Shown in pieces: positions 17,849 to 26,826 of a stretch of DNA of 64,000 nucleotides; position 1 is the first letter of the stretch, and the number at the start of each line of letters is the position of its first letter. A program made the translations under genes and the position numbers. The DNA lies in NCBI RefSeq assembly GCF_022179325.1, contig NZ_BPQQ01000010.1, positions 1-64,000 on the forward strand. The letters are read 5' to 3'. The notes below the pieces were generated by a model. It was not told the origin of the DNA and searched no databases. It worked only from the letters and a program-made list of their open reading frames with translations. Source of the DNA: Methylobacterium isbiliense (GTDB lineage Bacteria; Pseudomonadota; Alphaproteobacteria; Rhizobiales; Beijerinckiaceae).

Positions 17849-18502
17849 TCAAGCCGCCGGCTTGCGCCCCAGCGCCGCCCGCACCAGCGCCAGCGCGTCC
17901 GCGCTCGACCATTCGGCCGGGCCCTTCATCACGCCGATCTCGCAGCCGGCGGGGTCGATGAGGAGCGTGGTCGGCAGGCCGACCACTTCGCCGCTCTTCT
18001 GCAGCACCGGCAGCACGCGGCCGGCCGGGTCGGAATAGTAGGCGAGGCGCGCAATCCCGTTCTCCTTCATCCAGGCCGGCGGCCGGTCGAGGTTGCGGGT
18101 GTCGACGTTGAGGGCGACGACCTCGAAGGCATCGCCGCCGAGCTCGCCCTGGAGCCGGTCGAGGGCCGGCATCTCGGCCTTGCAGGGCGCGCACCACGTC
18201 GCCCACAGGTTTAACAGGACCGTGCGTCCCTTGAGGTCGTCCAGGGTGCGCGGCCGGCCGTCCGGCCCCGTGAAGGTGATGGCCGGCGCGGGCTTCGGCG
18301 CCCGGTCGACCTGCAGGGCCGCCACCTCGCCGCGGGCGAGCGGCGCCACGCGGGCGGCGGTCGCGGCGGCCGCCGCGCAGGTGCCGCTGGTGCCCCCGCC
18401 GCCCGCGGCGTATAGGGCGGCCCCGAGCGCGAGCACGGCGGCGAGGGCCGCGCCCCCGACGGCGAGGCGGGCGGGCGTGGGCGTGAGACGAGGGTCGGAC
18501 AT
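17849..18502 (-). CDS. tlpA: TlpA-family thiol:disulfide reductase
   Basis: A membrane-anchored periplasmic thioredoxin-like protein of 217 residues. One hydrophobic segment (about 13-33) anchors it, and the active site WATWCAPCK has C104 and C107, followed by the cis-proline region [10 protein letters not shown]. In alphaproteobacteria such proteins reduce apocytochrome or cytochrome oxidase copper-site cysteines. Its start codon physically overlaps that of the divergent argH (CATG at 18500-18503), so the promoter of each gene lies inside the other. A later start cannot be ruled out, but no better candidate precedes the anchor. Confidence 0.9.
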   Translation of the reverse strand: MSDPRLTPTPARLAVGGAALAAVLALGAALYAAGGGGTSGTCAAAAATAARVAPLARGEVAALQVDRAPKPAPAITFTGPDGRPRTLDDLKGRTVLLNLWATWCAPCKAEMPALDRLQGELGGDAFEVVALNVDTRNLDRPPAWMKENGIARLAYYSDPAGRVLPVLQKSGEVVGLPTTLLIDPAGCEIGVMKGPAEWSSADALALVRAALGRKPAA

Positions 18503-19892
18503 GAGCAACCGGATGTGGGGCGGGCGCTTCGCGAGCGGCCCCGCCGAGATCATGGAGGAGATCAACGCCTCCATCGGCTTCGACAAGCGCCTCGCCCCCC
18601 AGGATATCCGGGGCTCGCTCGCCCACGTGGCGATGCTGGGACGGACGGGGATCCTGCCGCCGGCCGATGTGGCGGCGATCGAGGCTGGTCTCAAGACGGT
18701 GCAGGCCGAAATCGAGGCCGGCAGCTTCACGTTCGCGCGCGCCCTCGAAGACATCCACATGAACGTGGAGAGCCGGCTGCGCGAGATCGTCGGCCCGGCG
18801 GCCGGGCGGCTGCACACCGCGCGCTCGCGCAACGATCAGGTCGCCACCGACATGCGCCTGTGGGTGCGGGACACGCTGGACGCCCTGGACGCGCAGGCCG
18901 CCGACCTGCAGCGGGCGCTGGCCGAGGCGGCCCTGCGCCATGCCGGTACGGTGATGCCGGGCTTCACCCACCTGCAATCGGCCCAGCCCGTCACGTTCGG
19001 GCACCACCTCCTCGCCTACGTCGAGATGCTCGGCCGCGACCGCGGGCGCTTCCGCGACGCGCGGGCGCGCCTCAACGAATGCCCGCTCGGCGCCGCGGCG
19101 CTCGCCGGCACCTCCTTCCCGATCGACCGCCACGACACCGCCCGGGCGCTGGGCTTCGACCGTCCCACCGCCAACTCCCTCGATTCGGTCGCCGACCGCG
19201 ACTTCGCCCTGGAGGCCCTCGCGGCGGCGGCGATCGCGGCGGTGCACCTCTCGCGCTTCGCCGAGGAGATCGTGATCTGGACCTCGGCCCAGTTCGGCTT
19301 CGTGCGGCTCTCCGACCGCTTCACCACCGGCTCCTCGATCATGCCGCAGAAGCGCAACCCCGACGCCGCCGAGCTGGTGCGGGCCAAGGCCGGCCGGGTG
19401 ATCGGCGCGCTGTCGGGCCTGCTCATCGTGATGAAGGGCCTGCCCCTCGCCTATTCGAAGGACATGCAGGAGGACAAGGAAGGCACCTTCGACGCGCTCC
19501 AGACCCTCTCGCTCTGCCTCGCGGCGATGGCCGGGATGGTGCGCGACCTGGAGCCGGTGCCTGAGGTGCTGAAGCAGGCCGCCGGCGCCGGCTACGCCAC
19601 CGCCACCGATCTCGCCGACTGGCTGGTGCGCGAACTCGGCCTGCCCTTCCGCGACGCCCACCACGTCACCGGCCGCCTCGTCGGCCTCGCCTCGGCGCGC
19701 GGCGTCGGGCTGGAGGCCCTGACGCTGCCCGAGATGCAGGCCGAGGAGCCGCGCATCACGGATGCCGTCTACGCCGTCCTCGGGGTCGAGAACTCGGTCG
19801 CGAGCCGCACCAGCTACGGCGGCACCGCCCCCGGCAACGTCCGGGCGCAGGCCGAACGCTGGCTTGAGGCCCTCGGCGGCGAGCCCGCCTGA
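18501..19892 (+). CDS. argH: Argininosuccinate lyase
   Basis: The last enzyme of arginine biosynthesis, splitting argininosuccinate into arginine and fumarate. 463 residues is the normal length. The opening [10 protein letters not shown], the middle [10 protein letters not shown] and TGFTHLQ-like [11 protein letters not shown], and the superfamily signature [12 protein letters not shown] are all present. A weak GAGGGTC site lies inside the divergent tlpA start region. Facing tlpA is a conserved arrangement in related bacteria. Confidence 0.96.
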   Translation: MSNRMWGGRFASGPAEIMEEINASIGFDKRLAPQDIRGSLAHVAMLGRTGILPPADVAAIEAGLKTVQAEIEAGSFTFARALEDIHMNVESRLREIVGPAAGRLHTARSRNDQVATDMRLWVRDTLDALDAQAADLQRALAEAALRHAGTVMPGFTHLQSAQPVTFGHHLLAYVEMLGRDRGRFRDARARLNECPLGAAALAGTSFPIDRHDTARALGFDRPTANSLDSVADRDFALEALAAAAIAAVHLSRFAEEIVIWTSAQFGFVRLSDRFTTGSSIMPQKRNPDAAELVRAKAGRVIGALSGLLIVMKGLPLAYSKDMQEDKEGTFDALQTLSLCLAAMAGMVRDLEPVPEVLKQAAGAGYATATDLADWLVRELGLPFRDAHHVTGRLVGLASARGVGLEALTLPEMQAEEPRITDAVYAVLGVENSVASRTSYGGTAPGNVRAQAERWLEALGGEPA

Positions 19893-19933
19893 CGGATACC
19901 GACCCACACCATCACAACAAGGGAGACACCCCC

Positions 19934-20716
19934 ATGGATCTCGGCCTGACGGGCAAGCGCGCCATCGTCCTCTCCTCCAGCCGCGGCCTCGGCCGGGGCA
20001 TCGCGGAGGGGCTGGCGGCGGAGGGCGCGAACGTGCTCCTCGCCGCGCGCAGCGCCGACAAGCTCAATGCGGCGGTGGCGGCGATCAACGCCCGCGGCCA
20101 GGGCCGGGCCTTCGCGGTGGCGGGCGACCTGAAGGACAGCGTCGAGGCGATCGCGGCGGCGGCCCAGCAGCATCTCGGCGGCGTCGACATCCTGGTCGCC
20201 AACACGGGCGGTCCGCCGGCCGGCACCGCGACCAGCGTCAAGCCCGAGGCCTGGACGCCGCAATTCGACGCGATGGTGCTGCCGGTGATCCGCCTCGCCG
20301 GGCTGGTGCTGCCGGGCATGCGGCAGGGCGGGTTCGGCCGCATCCTGATCGTGGCATCCAGCGGCGTCGAGCAGCCGATCCCCAACCTCGTGATGTCGAA
20401 CGCGCTGCGCGCCTCGCTCGCGGGCTGGGCGAAGACGCTGTCGGCCGAGGTCGCCGCCGAGGGCGTGACCGTCAACATGATCCTGCCGGGCCGGATCGAG
20501 ACCGACCGCACCGGGGAACTCGACGCGGCGAACGCCAAGGCGCAGGGCAAGACCCCGGCCGAGATCGCCGAGGCCGCCCGCGCCGCGATCCCCGCCCGCC
20601 GCTACGGCCGGGTGCAGGAATTCGCCGACGTCGCCTGCTTCCTCGCCTCCGAGCGGGCCTCCTACGTCACCGGCAGCATGATCCGGGTCGACGGCGGCGC
20701 GGTCCGGTCGATCTGA
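19934..20716 (+). CDS. SDR-family protein with non-canonical catalytic residues
   Basis: A 260-residue Rossmann protein that differs from classical SDRs at every key point. The glycine motif is LSSSRGLGRG instead of TGxxxGIG, the NNAG motif is NTGGPPAG, and the YxxxK pair is replaced: the aligned region reads VMSNALR, with Ser155 and Arg159 in place of Tyr and Lys. This is a recognised divergent SDR branch usually labelled 3-oxoacyl-ACP reductase-like. The C-terminal GSMIRVDGGAVR is normal. GGGAG precedes the ATG. It lies 41 bp after argH and could share its transcript. Confidence 0.85.
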   Translation: MDLGLTGKRAIVLSSSRGLGRGIAEGLAAEGANVLLAARSADKLNAAVAAINARGQGRAFAVAGDLKDSVEAIAAAAQQHLGGVDILVANTGGPPAGTATSVKPEAWTPQFDAMVLPVIRLAGLVLPGMRQGGFGRILIVASSGVEQPIPNLVMSNALRASLAGWAKTLSAEVAAEGVTVNMILPGRIETDRTGELDAANAKAQGKTPAEIAEAARAAIPARRYGRVQEFADVACFLASERASYVTGSMIRVDGGAVRSI

Positions 20717-20725
20717 GCCGGCTCC

Positions 20726-22237
20726 TCACTCGAACAGCGAGCCCTGCCGGGCCGGCGCCGCCGGCCCGCGCTTGGCGGCGGCGCGGCGGGGGGCGGCGCC
20801 CTCGACGGTGGCCGCCACCTTGCCGTCCGCGAACTCGACGGTGAGGCGCCCGGCGGCGCGGGCCGCCTCGGCCTGCGCGACCGGCCGGCCTTCGGCGTCG
20901 AGCACCAGCGCGTAGCCGCGGGACAGCACCGCCCGGTAGTTCAGGCTGTCGAACAGGGCGAGGATGCGGGCGAACCGTCCGCGGCGGCGCTCGTCGTCGC
21001 GCGCGATCGCCGCGTGAAGGCGCAGCGCCATCCCGGCCAGCCGCTCGGCCCGCACCGCGACGACCCGTTCGAGGGCGTGGCGCGGCCGGTGGTCGATGGC
21101 CGCCAAGCGCTCGCGGGCGCGGGCCAGCCGCAGGGCCGGCGGGTGGCGGGTCAGCCCCTGCAGCACCCGGGCGAGGCGCCGCTGCGCGGCGCGGGCGCCC
21201 TCCGCCAGCGCCGGGCGCAGCCGCGCCTCGGCGAGGTCGAGGCGCTGGCGCTTCACCGCCAGCAGCGCGTCCGGGCTCGGGATCACGCGGGCCAGCCCGC
21301 GCAGGTCACTGCGGCGGCGGTCGATGAGCCGGGCGAGCGCCCCGGCATGGCGCCGGGCGAGGCCGTCGAGATCGGCGAGCAGGTCGAGGCGCACCGGCAC
21401 CGCCATCTCGGCCGCGCCCGTGGGGGTGGGCGCGCGCCGGTCGGCCGCGTGGTCGATCAGCGTCACGTCGGTCTCGTGGCCGACCGCGGCGATCAGCGGG
21501 ATCGCGCTCTCGGCGGCGGCCCGCACCACGATCTCCTCGTTGAAGCTCCACAGATCCTCGATCGAGCCGCCGCCGCGGGCGACGATCAGCACGTCCGGCC
21601 GCGGGATCGGCCCATCCGGCGGCAGCGCGTTGAAGCCGCGGATCGCCGCCGCGACCTCCTCGGCCGAGCCCTCGCCCTGCACGCGCACCGGCCAGACCAG
21701 CACCGGACGGGGGAAGCGGTCCTCCAGCCGGTGGAGGATGTCGCGGATCACCGCGCCGGTCGGCGAAGTCACGACGCCCACGACCCGCGGCAGGTAGGGC
21801 AGCGGCCGCTTGCGGGCGGAATCGAACAGGCCCTCGGCGGCGAGCTGCCGGCGGCGCTCCTCCAAGAGCGCCATCCAGGCGCCCTCCCCGGCCGGCTCCA
21901 GCACATCGATGACGATCTGATAGGCGGACTTGCCCGGGAAGGTGGTGATGCGCCCGGTCGCGACCACCTCCAGCCCCTCCTTGGGCCGATGACGCAGGCG
22001 CGCGAGCGTGCCCTTCCAGATCACCGCGTCGATCTTCGCCCCGCCGTCCTTGAGCGAGAAATAGGCGTGGCCCGAGCCGTGCGGGCCGCGATACCCCGAG
22101 ATCTCGCCGCGCAGCCGCACATGCCCGAACGCCTCCTCCAGCGTGCGCTTGAGCGCGGCGGCAAGGTCGGTGACCGACCATTCCGCCGCCGTAGCGGGCG
22201 CGGACGAGAGGGCGGCGGAGAGGAGCGGGGCGGGCAT
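20726..22237 (-). CDS. xseA: Exodeoxyribonuclease VII large subunit
   Basis: The 503-residue catalytic subunit of the nuclease that degrades single-stranded DNA. An OB-fold ([20 protein letters not shown] to about residue 110) is followed by the nuclease domain with [14 protein letters not shown] and [21 protein letters not shown], then a long coiled-coil region rich in Arg and Ala. The C-terminal ~30 residues are a basic Ala/Pro extension. The small subunit XseB is not in the window. Only nine bases separate its stop from the convergent SDR gene. Confidence 0.95.
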   Translation of the reverse strand: MPAPLLSAALSSAPATAAEWSVTDLAAALKRTLEEAFGHVRLRGEISGYRGPHGSGHAYFSLKDGGAKIDAVIWKGTLARLRHRPKEGLEVVATGRITTFPGKSAYQIVIDVLEPAGEGAWMALLEERRRQLAAEGLFDSARKRPLPYLPRVVGVVTSPTGAVIRDILHRLEDRFPRPVLVWPVRVQGEGSAEEVAAAIRGFNALPPDGPIPRPDVLIVARGGGSIEDLWSFNEEIVVRAAAESAIPLIAAVGHETDVTLIDHAADRRAPTPTGAAEMAVPVRLDLLADLDGLARRHAGALARLIDRRRSDLRGLARVIPSPDALLAVKRQRLDLAEARLRPALAEGARAAQRRLARVLQGLTRHPPALRLARARERLAAIDHRPRHALERVVAVRAERLAGMALRLHAAIARDDERRRGRFARILALFDSLNYRAVLSRGYALVLDAEGRPVAQAEAARAAGRLTVEFADGKVAATVEGAAPRRAAAKRGPAAPARQGSLFE

Positions 22238-22516
22238 GCCGCGAGGCTACCGGGCCGCGGGGAGAGGCGGAAGGCCGGGATCGCACGGGTCTGTTGACGG
22301 CGCCGCGCGCGTGGCGCCCGCGCATCAGCGGTGGTGCTGGGCTCGTTCGGCTCCAGGCGCCGGCGGTCGCAGCCCCGACGTCCACTGACGCTCCGCTCGG
22401 GTCGACACTCAATCGGCTTGGCCATGTGGACGGCTGTTTGCCACCCTTCTCGGTCCTACGCCCGGCAGGGTCGGAGCCTTCCTCCGAGACTACGCGCAGA
22501 GTTGCAGCCCGTCTCG

Positions 22517-23389
22517 CTAAGGCGCCTTATCGAAGCACTCGATAAGCAGCTGAGTGAGGATCCGCACCGTTCGCACCGGATGCTGACCAGGAGGCCGGAC
22601 GACGAACAAGCCCGCCGGCGGGATCGGGAAGCGCGTCATGACGGGGACGAGCGCTCCGGATGCGAGTTGCACCTCGATGAGCCGCTCTGGAAGATAAGCG
22701 ATCCCGAGCCCTGCCGTGGCAGCGGCGACCAGGGCGGTCCCATTGTCGGCCTTGAACCGTCCTTGGGGACGGATAGCGATGGACTTCCGGCCATCCATGA
22801 AGTGCCACGCTTCGGTGCCCTGCATGAGAGCTTGGTGATCGAGCAGGTCATCGGGTGTCTCGGGTGCGCCATGGGCGCTGATATAGTCCGGACTGGCGAC
22901 AAGCTTGCCGTAGATCGGGCCGACGCGCCGAGCGATCAAGTTCGAGTCTTGAAGATGGCCGAGCCTGATCGCGCAGTCGAACCCCTCTGAGACGAGATCA
23001 ACGAAGCGGTCGCTGTAGCAGACTTGAAGGTGAAGCTGTGGGTGGCGCCGAGCCAAATCCGCGAAGACGGCAGCAAGGTGGGTCGGCCCGAAGGAGAGCG
23101 GCGCAGCGACCCGTAGCCGGCCACGGACGTCCCCGGCAGGCAGGATCGAATCTTTGGCTAGATCGATCTCGGCGCAGATTTTGGCCGCATGATTTCGGAA
23201 CGTCGCGCCCGCCTCCGTGAGGGCTGCGCCACGGGTGGTCCGCGCGAGCAATTGCACACCGAGGTCTGCCTCGAGGCGCGCCAGCCGACGGCTGACGATC
23301 GATTTGGAGACGCCGAGCCGCCGTGCGGCAGAGGTCACGCCCCCCGCGTCCGCGAGTTCCACGAAGGTTCTCAGCTCTTCGATGTCCAA
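22517..23389 (-). CDS. LysR-family transcriptional regulator
   Basis: A 290-residue LysR regulator. The helix-turn-helix is at residues 1-60 (MDIEELRTFVELADAGGVTS through SIVSRRLARLE), and the effector domain follows with the typical GRLRVAAPLSFG opening. It resembles the group formerly called CrgA/DsdC-like that control small redox or detoxification genes. Composition is clearly less GC-rich than the flanking xseA and purD, suggesting acquisition by transfer. It faces the isochorismatase-fold hydrolase gene, its likely target, across a 146-bp gap containing a LysR-type dyad. Confidence 0.9.
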   Translation of the reverse strand: MDIEELRTFVELADAGGVTSAARRLGVSKSIVSRRLARLEADLGVQLLARTTRGAALTEAGATFRNHAAKICAEIDLAKDSILPAGDVRGRLRVAAPLSFGPTHLAAVFADLARRHPQLHLQVCYSDRFVDLVSEGFDCAIRLGHLQDSNLIARRVGPIYGKLVASPDYISAHGAPETPDDLLDHQALMQGTEAWHFMDGRKSIAIRPQGRFKADNGTALVAAATAGLGIAYLPERLIEVQLASGALVPVMTRFPIPPAGLFVVRPPGQHPVRTVRILTQLLIECFDKAP

Positions 23390-23459
23390 TTCGGCGTTCC
23401 AGTTTTCGCGACACTGTGTCGGTACAAGCGACGCTACTGTATCGCATAACGCAATGGCA

Positions 23460-23474
23460 ATGTCGGTTCGACAT
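23460..23474. promoter_or_regulatory. Candidate LysR-type box (T-N11-A dyad)
   Basis: ATGTCG and its complement CGACAT are separated by GTT, giving a perfect interrupted dyad that also fits T-N11-A (T23461 and A23473). It lies between the divergent LysR and hydrolase genes, 62 bp before the hydrolase start, where a LysR activator or repressor would bind. Confidence 0.45.
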
Positions 23475-23535
23475 CGGCAAGGCGGCGCATGTTGCTCCGA
23501 ACTTGGTCTGTCCCGGTGGCAACAAAAGGATCGTC

Positions 23536-24189
23536 ATGACCGTTCGCAATGGGTTGGCATCGCTTATTCGTCCGGAGGACTCGGTCCTTGTTCTGATCGA
23601 CCACCAGCCCTACCAGCTCGCGGGCCTGAACAGCCACGATCCGCACATGGTGGTCAACAACACGGCAGCTCTGGCGAAGACCGCCAAGGTATTCGGTGTT
23701 CCCGCCATCCTGACGAGTGTGCTCGCCGACCGGGGCGGGGTCATTTTCCCTCAGGTCACCGATGTCTTCCCGGGGCAGGAGGTGATCGACCGAACGCTCA
23801 TCAACACGTGGGAGGACAGGAAGGTGGTCAGCGCGGTGGAAGCGACGGGCCGCAAGCAGCTGATCATCGCAGGCCTCTGGACTGAGGTTTGCGTTGCGAT
23901 GCCGGCCATCCAGGCGGCCGGCGAGGGGTGGGACGTCACTGTGGTCACCGACGCCTCCGGCGGAATCTCCATCGAGGCTCACGAGGTCGCCATCCAGCGG
24001 ATGATTCGGGCCGGCGTAAACATGATGACTTGGCTCGCCGTGATGGCGGAATGGCAGCGCGATTGGGCCCGGCTGGACACGGCGGTCGGGGTCACCGACA
24101 TCCTCACGCAACACGCCGCGGGGTGCGGGATCGCGTATCTTTGGGAGCAACAGCTGCTCAACACGCCGGTCCCGAGAGCCGCAGGCTGA
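23536..24189 (+). CDS. Isochorismatase-fold cysteine hydrolase (YcaC-like)
   Basis: A 217-residue hydrolase. The catalytic Asp is D22 in VLIDHQPYQ and the nucleophile is C119 in LWTEVCVAM; the overall pattern, including NSHDPHMVVNNT and DASGGISIEAHE, is that of the YcaC group, whose physiological substrate is unknown. AAGGA lies seven bases before the ATG at 23536; the frame is open further upstream but overlaps the operator region. It is divergent from the LysR gene and probably its target. Confidence 0.88.
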   Translation: MTVRNGLASLIRPEDSVLVLIDHQPYQLAGLNSHDPHMVVNNTAALAKTAKVFGVPAILTSVLADRGGVIFPQVTDVFPGQEVIDRTLINTWEDRKVVSAVEATGRKQLIIAGLWTEVCVAMPAIQAAGEGWDVTVVTDASGGISIEAHEVAIQRMIRAGVNMMTWLAVMAEWQRDWARLDTAVGVTDILTQHAAGCGIAYLWEQQLLNTPVPRAAG

Positions 24190-24391
24190 TCCGTACGCGG
24201 GAAGCCTCCGGGGCGCAGGCAGGCCCCATGCGGTGGCTGCGTGGCGCCTCACTCGCTACCGCGACGAGGCCGGGTCGGCGCTCCACGGCGGACGATGACG
24301 GAAAGCGCCGCGCCCCGGTCCCGGCCACCGCGTGCGGCGCTCCGGAACCGGCGACACAGCTTCACAGCCCCTCAAGCGCCTCGGAAGAACG

Positions 24392-24412
24392 ACGCGGATA
24401 TCAAATCCGCGT
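24392..24412. promoter_or_regulatory. Perfect 8-bp inverted repeat upstream of NTF2-like gene
   Basis: ACGCGGAT at 24392-24399 and ATCCGCGT at 24405-24412 flank the spacer ATCAA. The dyad ends 34 bp before the start codon of the NTF2-like gene, so it may be an operator or a leader hairpin. No matching regulator can be assigned from sequence. Confidence 0.35.
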
Positions 24413-24446
24413 GCTGAAAGCTTGAATCGGAGAGGAATCCAAACTC

Positions 24447-24887
24447 ATGAAGAAGCTCGCAAGCTCGGCAAAAAGCAACACGGATGCCGCCTCGGTCCAG
24501 TCCGACATCGAGGACGTATTGCTGGCCTATGAGACGGCGCTGAACGCCTCGGACCCCGACAAGGTGCTGAGCGTTTTCGCGCTCGACGGTGTCTTCATGG
24601 CTCCGAACAACCCCTCGACGGTCGGCGCCGATGCGATACGGGCTGCTTACGACGGACTTTTTCGGACGATCACCTTCGACACCGAGTTGACGGTCGAGGA
24701 AGTGGTGCAGGTCGCTCCGGACTGGGCGTTCGCTCGCACGCGCTCGAATGGGCACGTGACTATCAATGCCGTCAAGCAACGTGTTCCCGACGCCAACCAC
24801 GAACTCTTCATTCTGCACAAGGTCAAAGACGACGCGTGGAAGATTGCACGCTATTCATTCGCAACGACGAATTCGCTGCCCCGATAA
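24447..24887 (+). CDS. NTF2-like (SnoaL/SgcJ-type) small protein
   Basis: A 146-residue protein with the cone-shaped NTF2-like fold pattern: an N-terminal helix (VLLAYETALNASDPDKVLSV), FALDGVFMAPNNPST, and C-terminal strands ending with DDAWKIARYSF. Such proteins may be enzymes or binding proteins for small hydrophobic ligands. AGAGGAA precedes the ATG. Composition is less GC-rich than the chromosome average, in line with its neighbours. No catalytic residues can be assigned. Confidence 0.75.
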   Translation: MKKLASSAKSNTDAASVQSDIEDVLLAYETALNASDPDKVLSVFALDGVFMAPNNPSTVGADAIRAAYDGLFRTITFDTELTVEEVVQVAPDWAFARTRSNGHVTINAVKQRVPDANHELFILHKVKDDAWKIARYSFATTNSLPR

Positions 24888-25104
24888 TCAAGTGTAACGC
24901 CGCGTCCGACAGGCCACGGAGGCGCACGAGATGGACCGAATCGCGATCTCGACAGTTGGCAGTTTCGTCCAGTCTATGGTGATCGTGACCAGGACCTGGC
25001 CGGTGGTTCTTGGGAAGGTCCTACCATTCGTCGCCGTCCTCTCGGGGTTGGGGGCACGGCGGGACGTCCGCTTCCAATGGAAGGGCCAACGCGCGCTACC
25101 CGCC

Positions 25105-25275
25105 GAGGCTGTGTGAAAACGCGGGCGCATGCCAAAAATGGAGAACAATGTTCTATGTGATAGACGCTTCAGGCCGCGGAACGCCGATGGCGAGGCGGAC
25201 AGAGTGCCTATTCGGCACTGCCCAGAGCCTATGAGGTAAAATCCTTCTACCGCCTTCTCGTTTTCACACAGGCTC
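25105..25275. mobile_element. Putative MITE / non-autonomous IS remnant (171 bp)
   Basis: Terminal inverted repeats are visible. The left end reads GAGGCTGTGTGAAAACG at 25105-25121, and the right end, read on the other strand, is GAGCCTGTGTGAAAACG at 25259-25275, 16 of 17 matching. The 137-bp interior has no transposase and only tiny open frames. No clear target duplication is seen. Size and structure fit a miniature inverted-repeat element mobilised by a larger insertion sequence elsewhere in the genome. The surrounding stretch 24888-25328 holds no gene I can support. Confidence 0.6.
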
Positions 25276-25328
25276 CACCCGTTGCTGACGTTGGATCGGC
25301 GGGTGCTCTCGCTCTCTCGGCGTAGCCA

Positions 25329-26036
25329 TTAGCCAGCGGGTGGAACGACGGTGTGCCTGTCGCGCATCGTCGCCAGCCAGCGGCGACGCAGGGCGACGGA
25401 ACGTTCAGGGTAGCGCTGGTCGAGGAACTCGACCGCCGTCAGGCGGTCGGTGCGGAAGATCCGGAAATCCTGCCGCAACTCGCACCATGCCATGATGATG
25501 CGGACGGTCGCGACGTATCCGATCATGAACGGCCGGATGACGCGGGCGCTGGCCGCACCGGTTTCGTCGACGTAGCCGATGGCGAGCTTCCGCCCCTCGC
25601 GGCACCACTTCCTGAGGCGTGCGACATCGACATGGCCGTCGTCACGGTCGCGCACAGGCGGGGTTCCAACCGCGGGATCGTCGATCAGCGGGCGCAGGTC
25701 CTCGGGCACGATCGCGGCGACCTTGGCAAGCACGCCGTGCGCTGCACGCGCCAGCGCCACGTCGGCGTTTGCGACGACCCACTGTGCGCCGAGCGCGACC
25801 GCTTCCACCTCATCCACGGTGAGCATCAGTGGCGGCAGGTCGAAGCCCCGATCGAGAACGTAGCCGATGCCCGCCTCGCCCCGGATCGGCACCCGTTGGG
25901 CAACGAGCGCGTCGATGTCGCGATAGACCGTGCGCTTGCTCGTCTCCAGTTCGGCGGCGATTCGGTCGGCGGTCACCGGTCTGGAGGCGCGGCGCAGCAC
26001 CTGGATGATCTCGAAGAGGCGGTCGGCGCGGCGCAT
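25329..26036 (-). CDS. WYL-domain transcriptional regulator (YafY/DeoR type)
   Basis: A 235-residue regulator. An HTH_11 domain (residues 1-58, with TSKRTVYRDIDALV) is followed by a WYL domain (about 125-225). The WYL segment reads RKLAIGYVDETG and RTDRLTAVEFLDQRYPER. It is 28 bp downstream of the DUF1761 gene on the same strand and may control it. WYL regulators sense nucleic acid-related or small ligands; the ligand here is unknown. Confidence 0.88.
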   Translation of the reverse strand: MRRADRLFEIIQVLRRASRPVTADRIAAELETSKRTVYRDIDALVAQRVPIRGEAGIGYVLDRGFDLPPLMLTVDEVEAVALGAQWVVANADVALARAAHGVLAKVAAIVPEDLRPLIDDPAVGTPPVRDRDDGHVDVARLRKWCREGRKLAIGYVDETGAASARVIRPFMIGYVATVRIIMAWCELRQDFRIFRTDRLTAVEFLDQRYPERSVALRRRWLATMRDRHTVVPPAG

Positions 26037-26064
26037 GGCCTGGGTCCGATAGCGGAAGGCCGCC

Positions 26065-26481
26065 CTACGACAGCGCCACCAGGATAGTGCACGATATCAG
26101 GCTGCTGGCGACGAAGAAGGGCGCGTTGAGGAGCGCGTAGGCGAAGGGCCGGGGAAAGAGCGGGTTGATGGCGATGGTGACGGTCATCGGCACGAGGTAG
26201 CCGACGCCGACGAGCGCGCCCAGGGCGAGCGCGTCGCCGTAGGTGGTGATGCCGAGCGCGCGCAGAAGGATGGCGGTGGTCGTGATGGTGATCGCGCCGC
26301 ACACGAACGGCCCGGCGAGGAAGAGCAGTCCGGGCTTCTGCCGCGGCTGATCGGCGATGCCGAGCGCGGCGGCGTAGTGCTCGCCCACGAGCGCGGCGAA
26401 CCAGATGCCGCCGAGGACGAAGTGGGCGGCGCTGGCGACCAGGACGGCGAACCAGTTCACGTGAGAGAGGGCGTTGATCAT
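26065..26481 (-). CDS. DUF1761-family membrane protein
   Basis: A 138-residue protein with four hydrophobic segments and the DUF1761 opening INALSHVNWFAVLVASAAHFVLGGIWF, followed by GLLFLAGPFVCGAITITTTAI and C-terminal NAPFFVASSLI. Function is unknown. The ATG at 26479-26481 is chosen because the frame upstream is charged and lacks hydrophobic character. It heads a two-gene unit with the WYL regulator. Confidence 0.82.
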   Translation of the reverse strand: MINALSHVNWFAVLVASAAHFVLGGIWFAALVGEHYAAALGIADQPRQKPGLLFLAGPFVCGAITITTTAILLRALGITTYGDALALGALVGVGYLVPMTVTIAINPLFPRPFAYALLNAPFFVASSLISCTILVALS

Positions 26482-26826
26482 GGGTCCTGCTTCCTCGCTT
26501 CGTACTGTCGAGGACCCTTCGATAGGGGAGCGCTGCTGCCACCGTGCTGTCAGCAGCAGGCACGTCGAGCGGGGTTTCCACGGGGGCTGATCAAGGCGGC
26601 CTTGGCCACCTACGGCATGAAGCGAACGACGGCTTCCCACCCGCAGCAGCCTTACACGAACGATCTGATTGAGGTGAGATCCGCAACGTTCGAGCGGGCA
26701 TCCGTCCTCTCGATCCCGCGGCGGGGGGCTCTTGGCGCCCGCCACAGGGCGCCGCCCTCGCATCCCGGTTGAGGAACCGGCGCTCGGTCCTTACACGGGC
26801 AGCGACCACGCATCCACGGACCGGCC
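26482..26826. other. Intergenic region without recognised gene (345 bp)
   Basis: This stretch separates the divergent DUF1761 gene and purD. I see no protein-like frame, tRNA or strong hairpin. Its composition changes from AT-richer on the left to typical GC-rich next to purD, so it probably contains the right boundary of the accessory patch and the purD promoter. Confidence 0.5.

Noticed and set aside
25090-25290. Target-site duplication flanking the 171-bp inverted-repeat element
   Set aside because: ACCCG-like words occur on both sides but at different distances from the ends, so no true duplication can be claimed.
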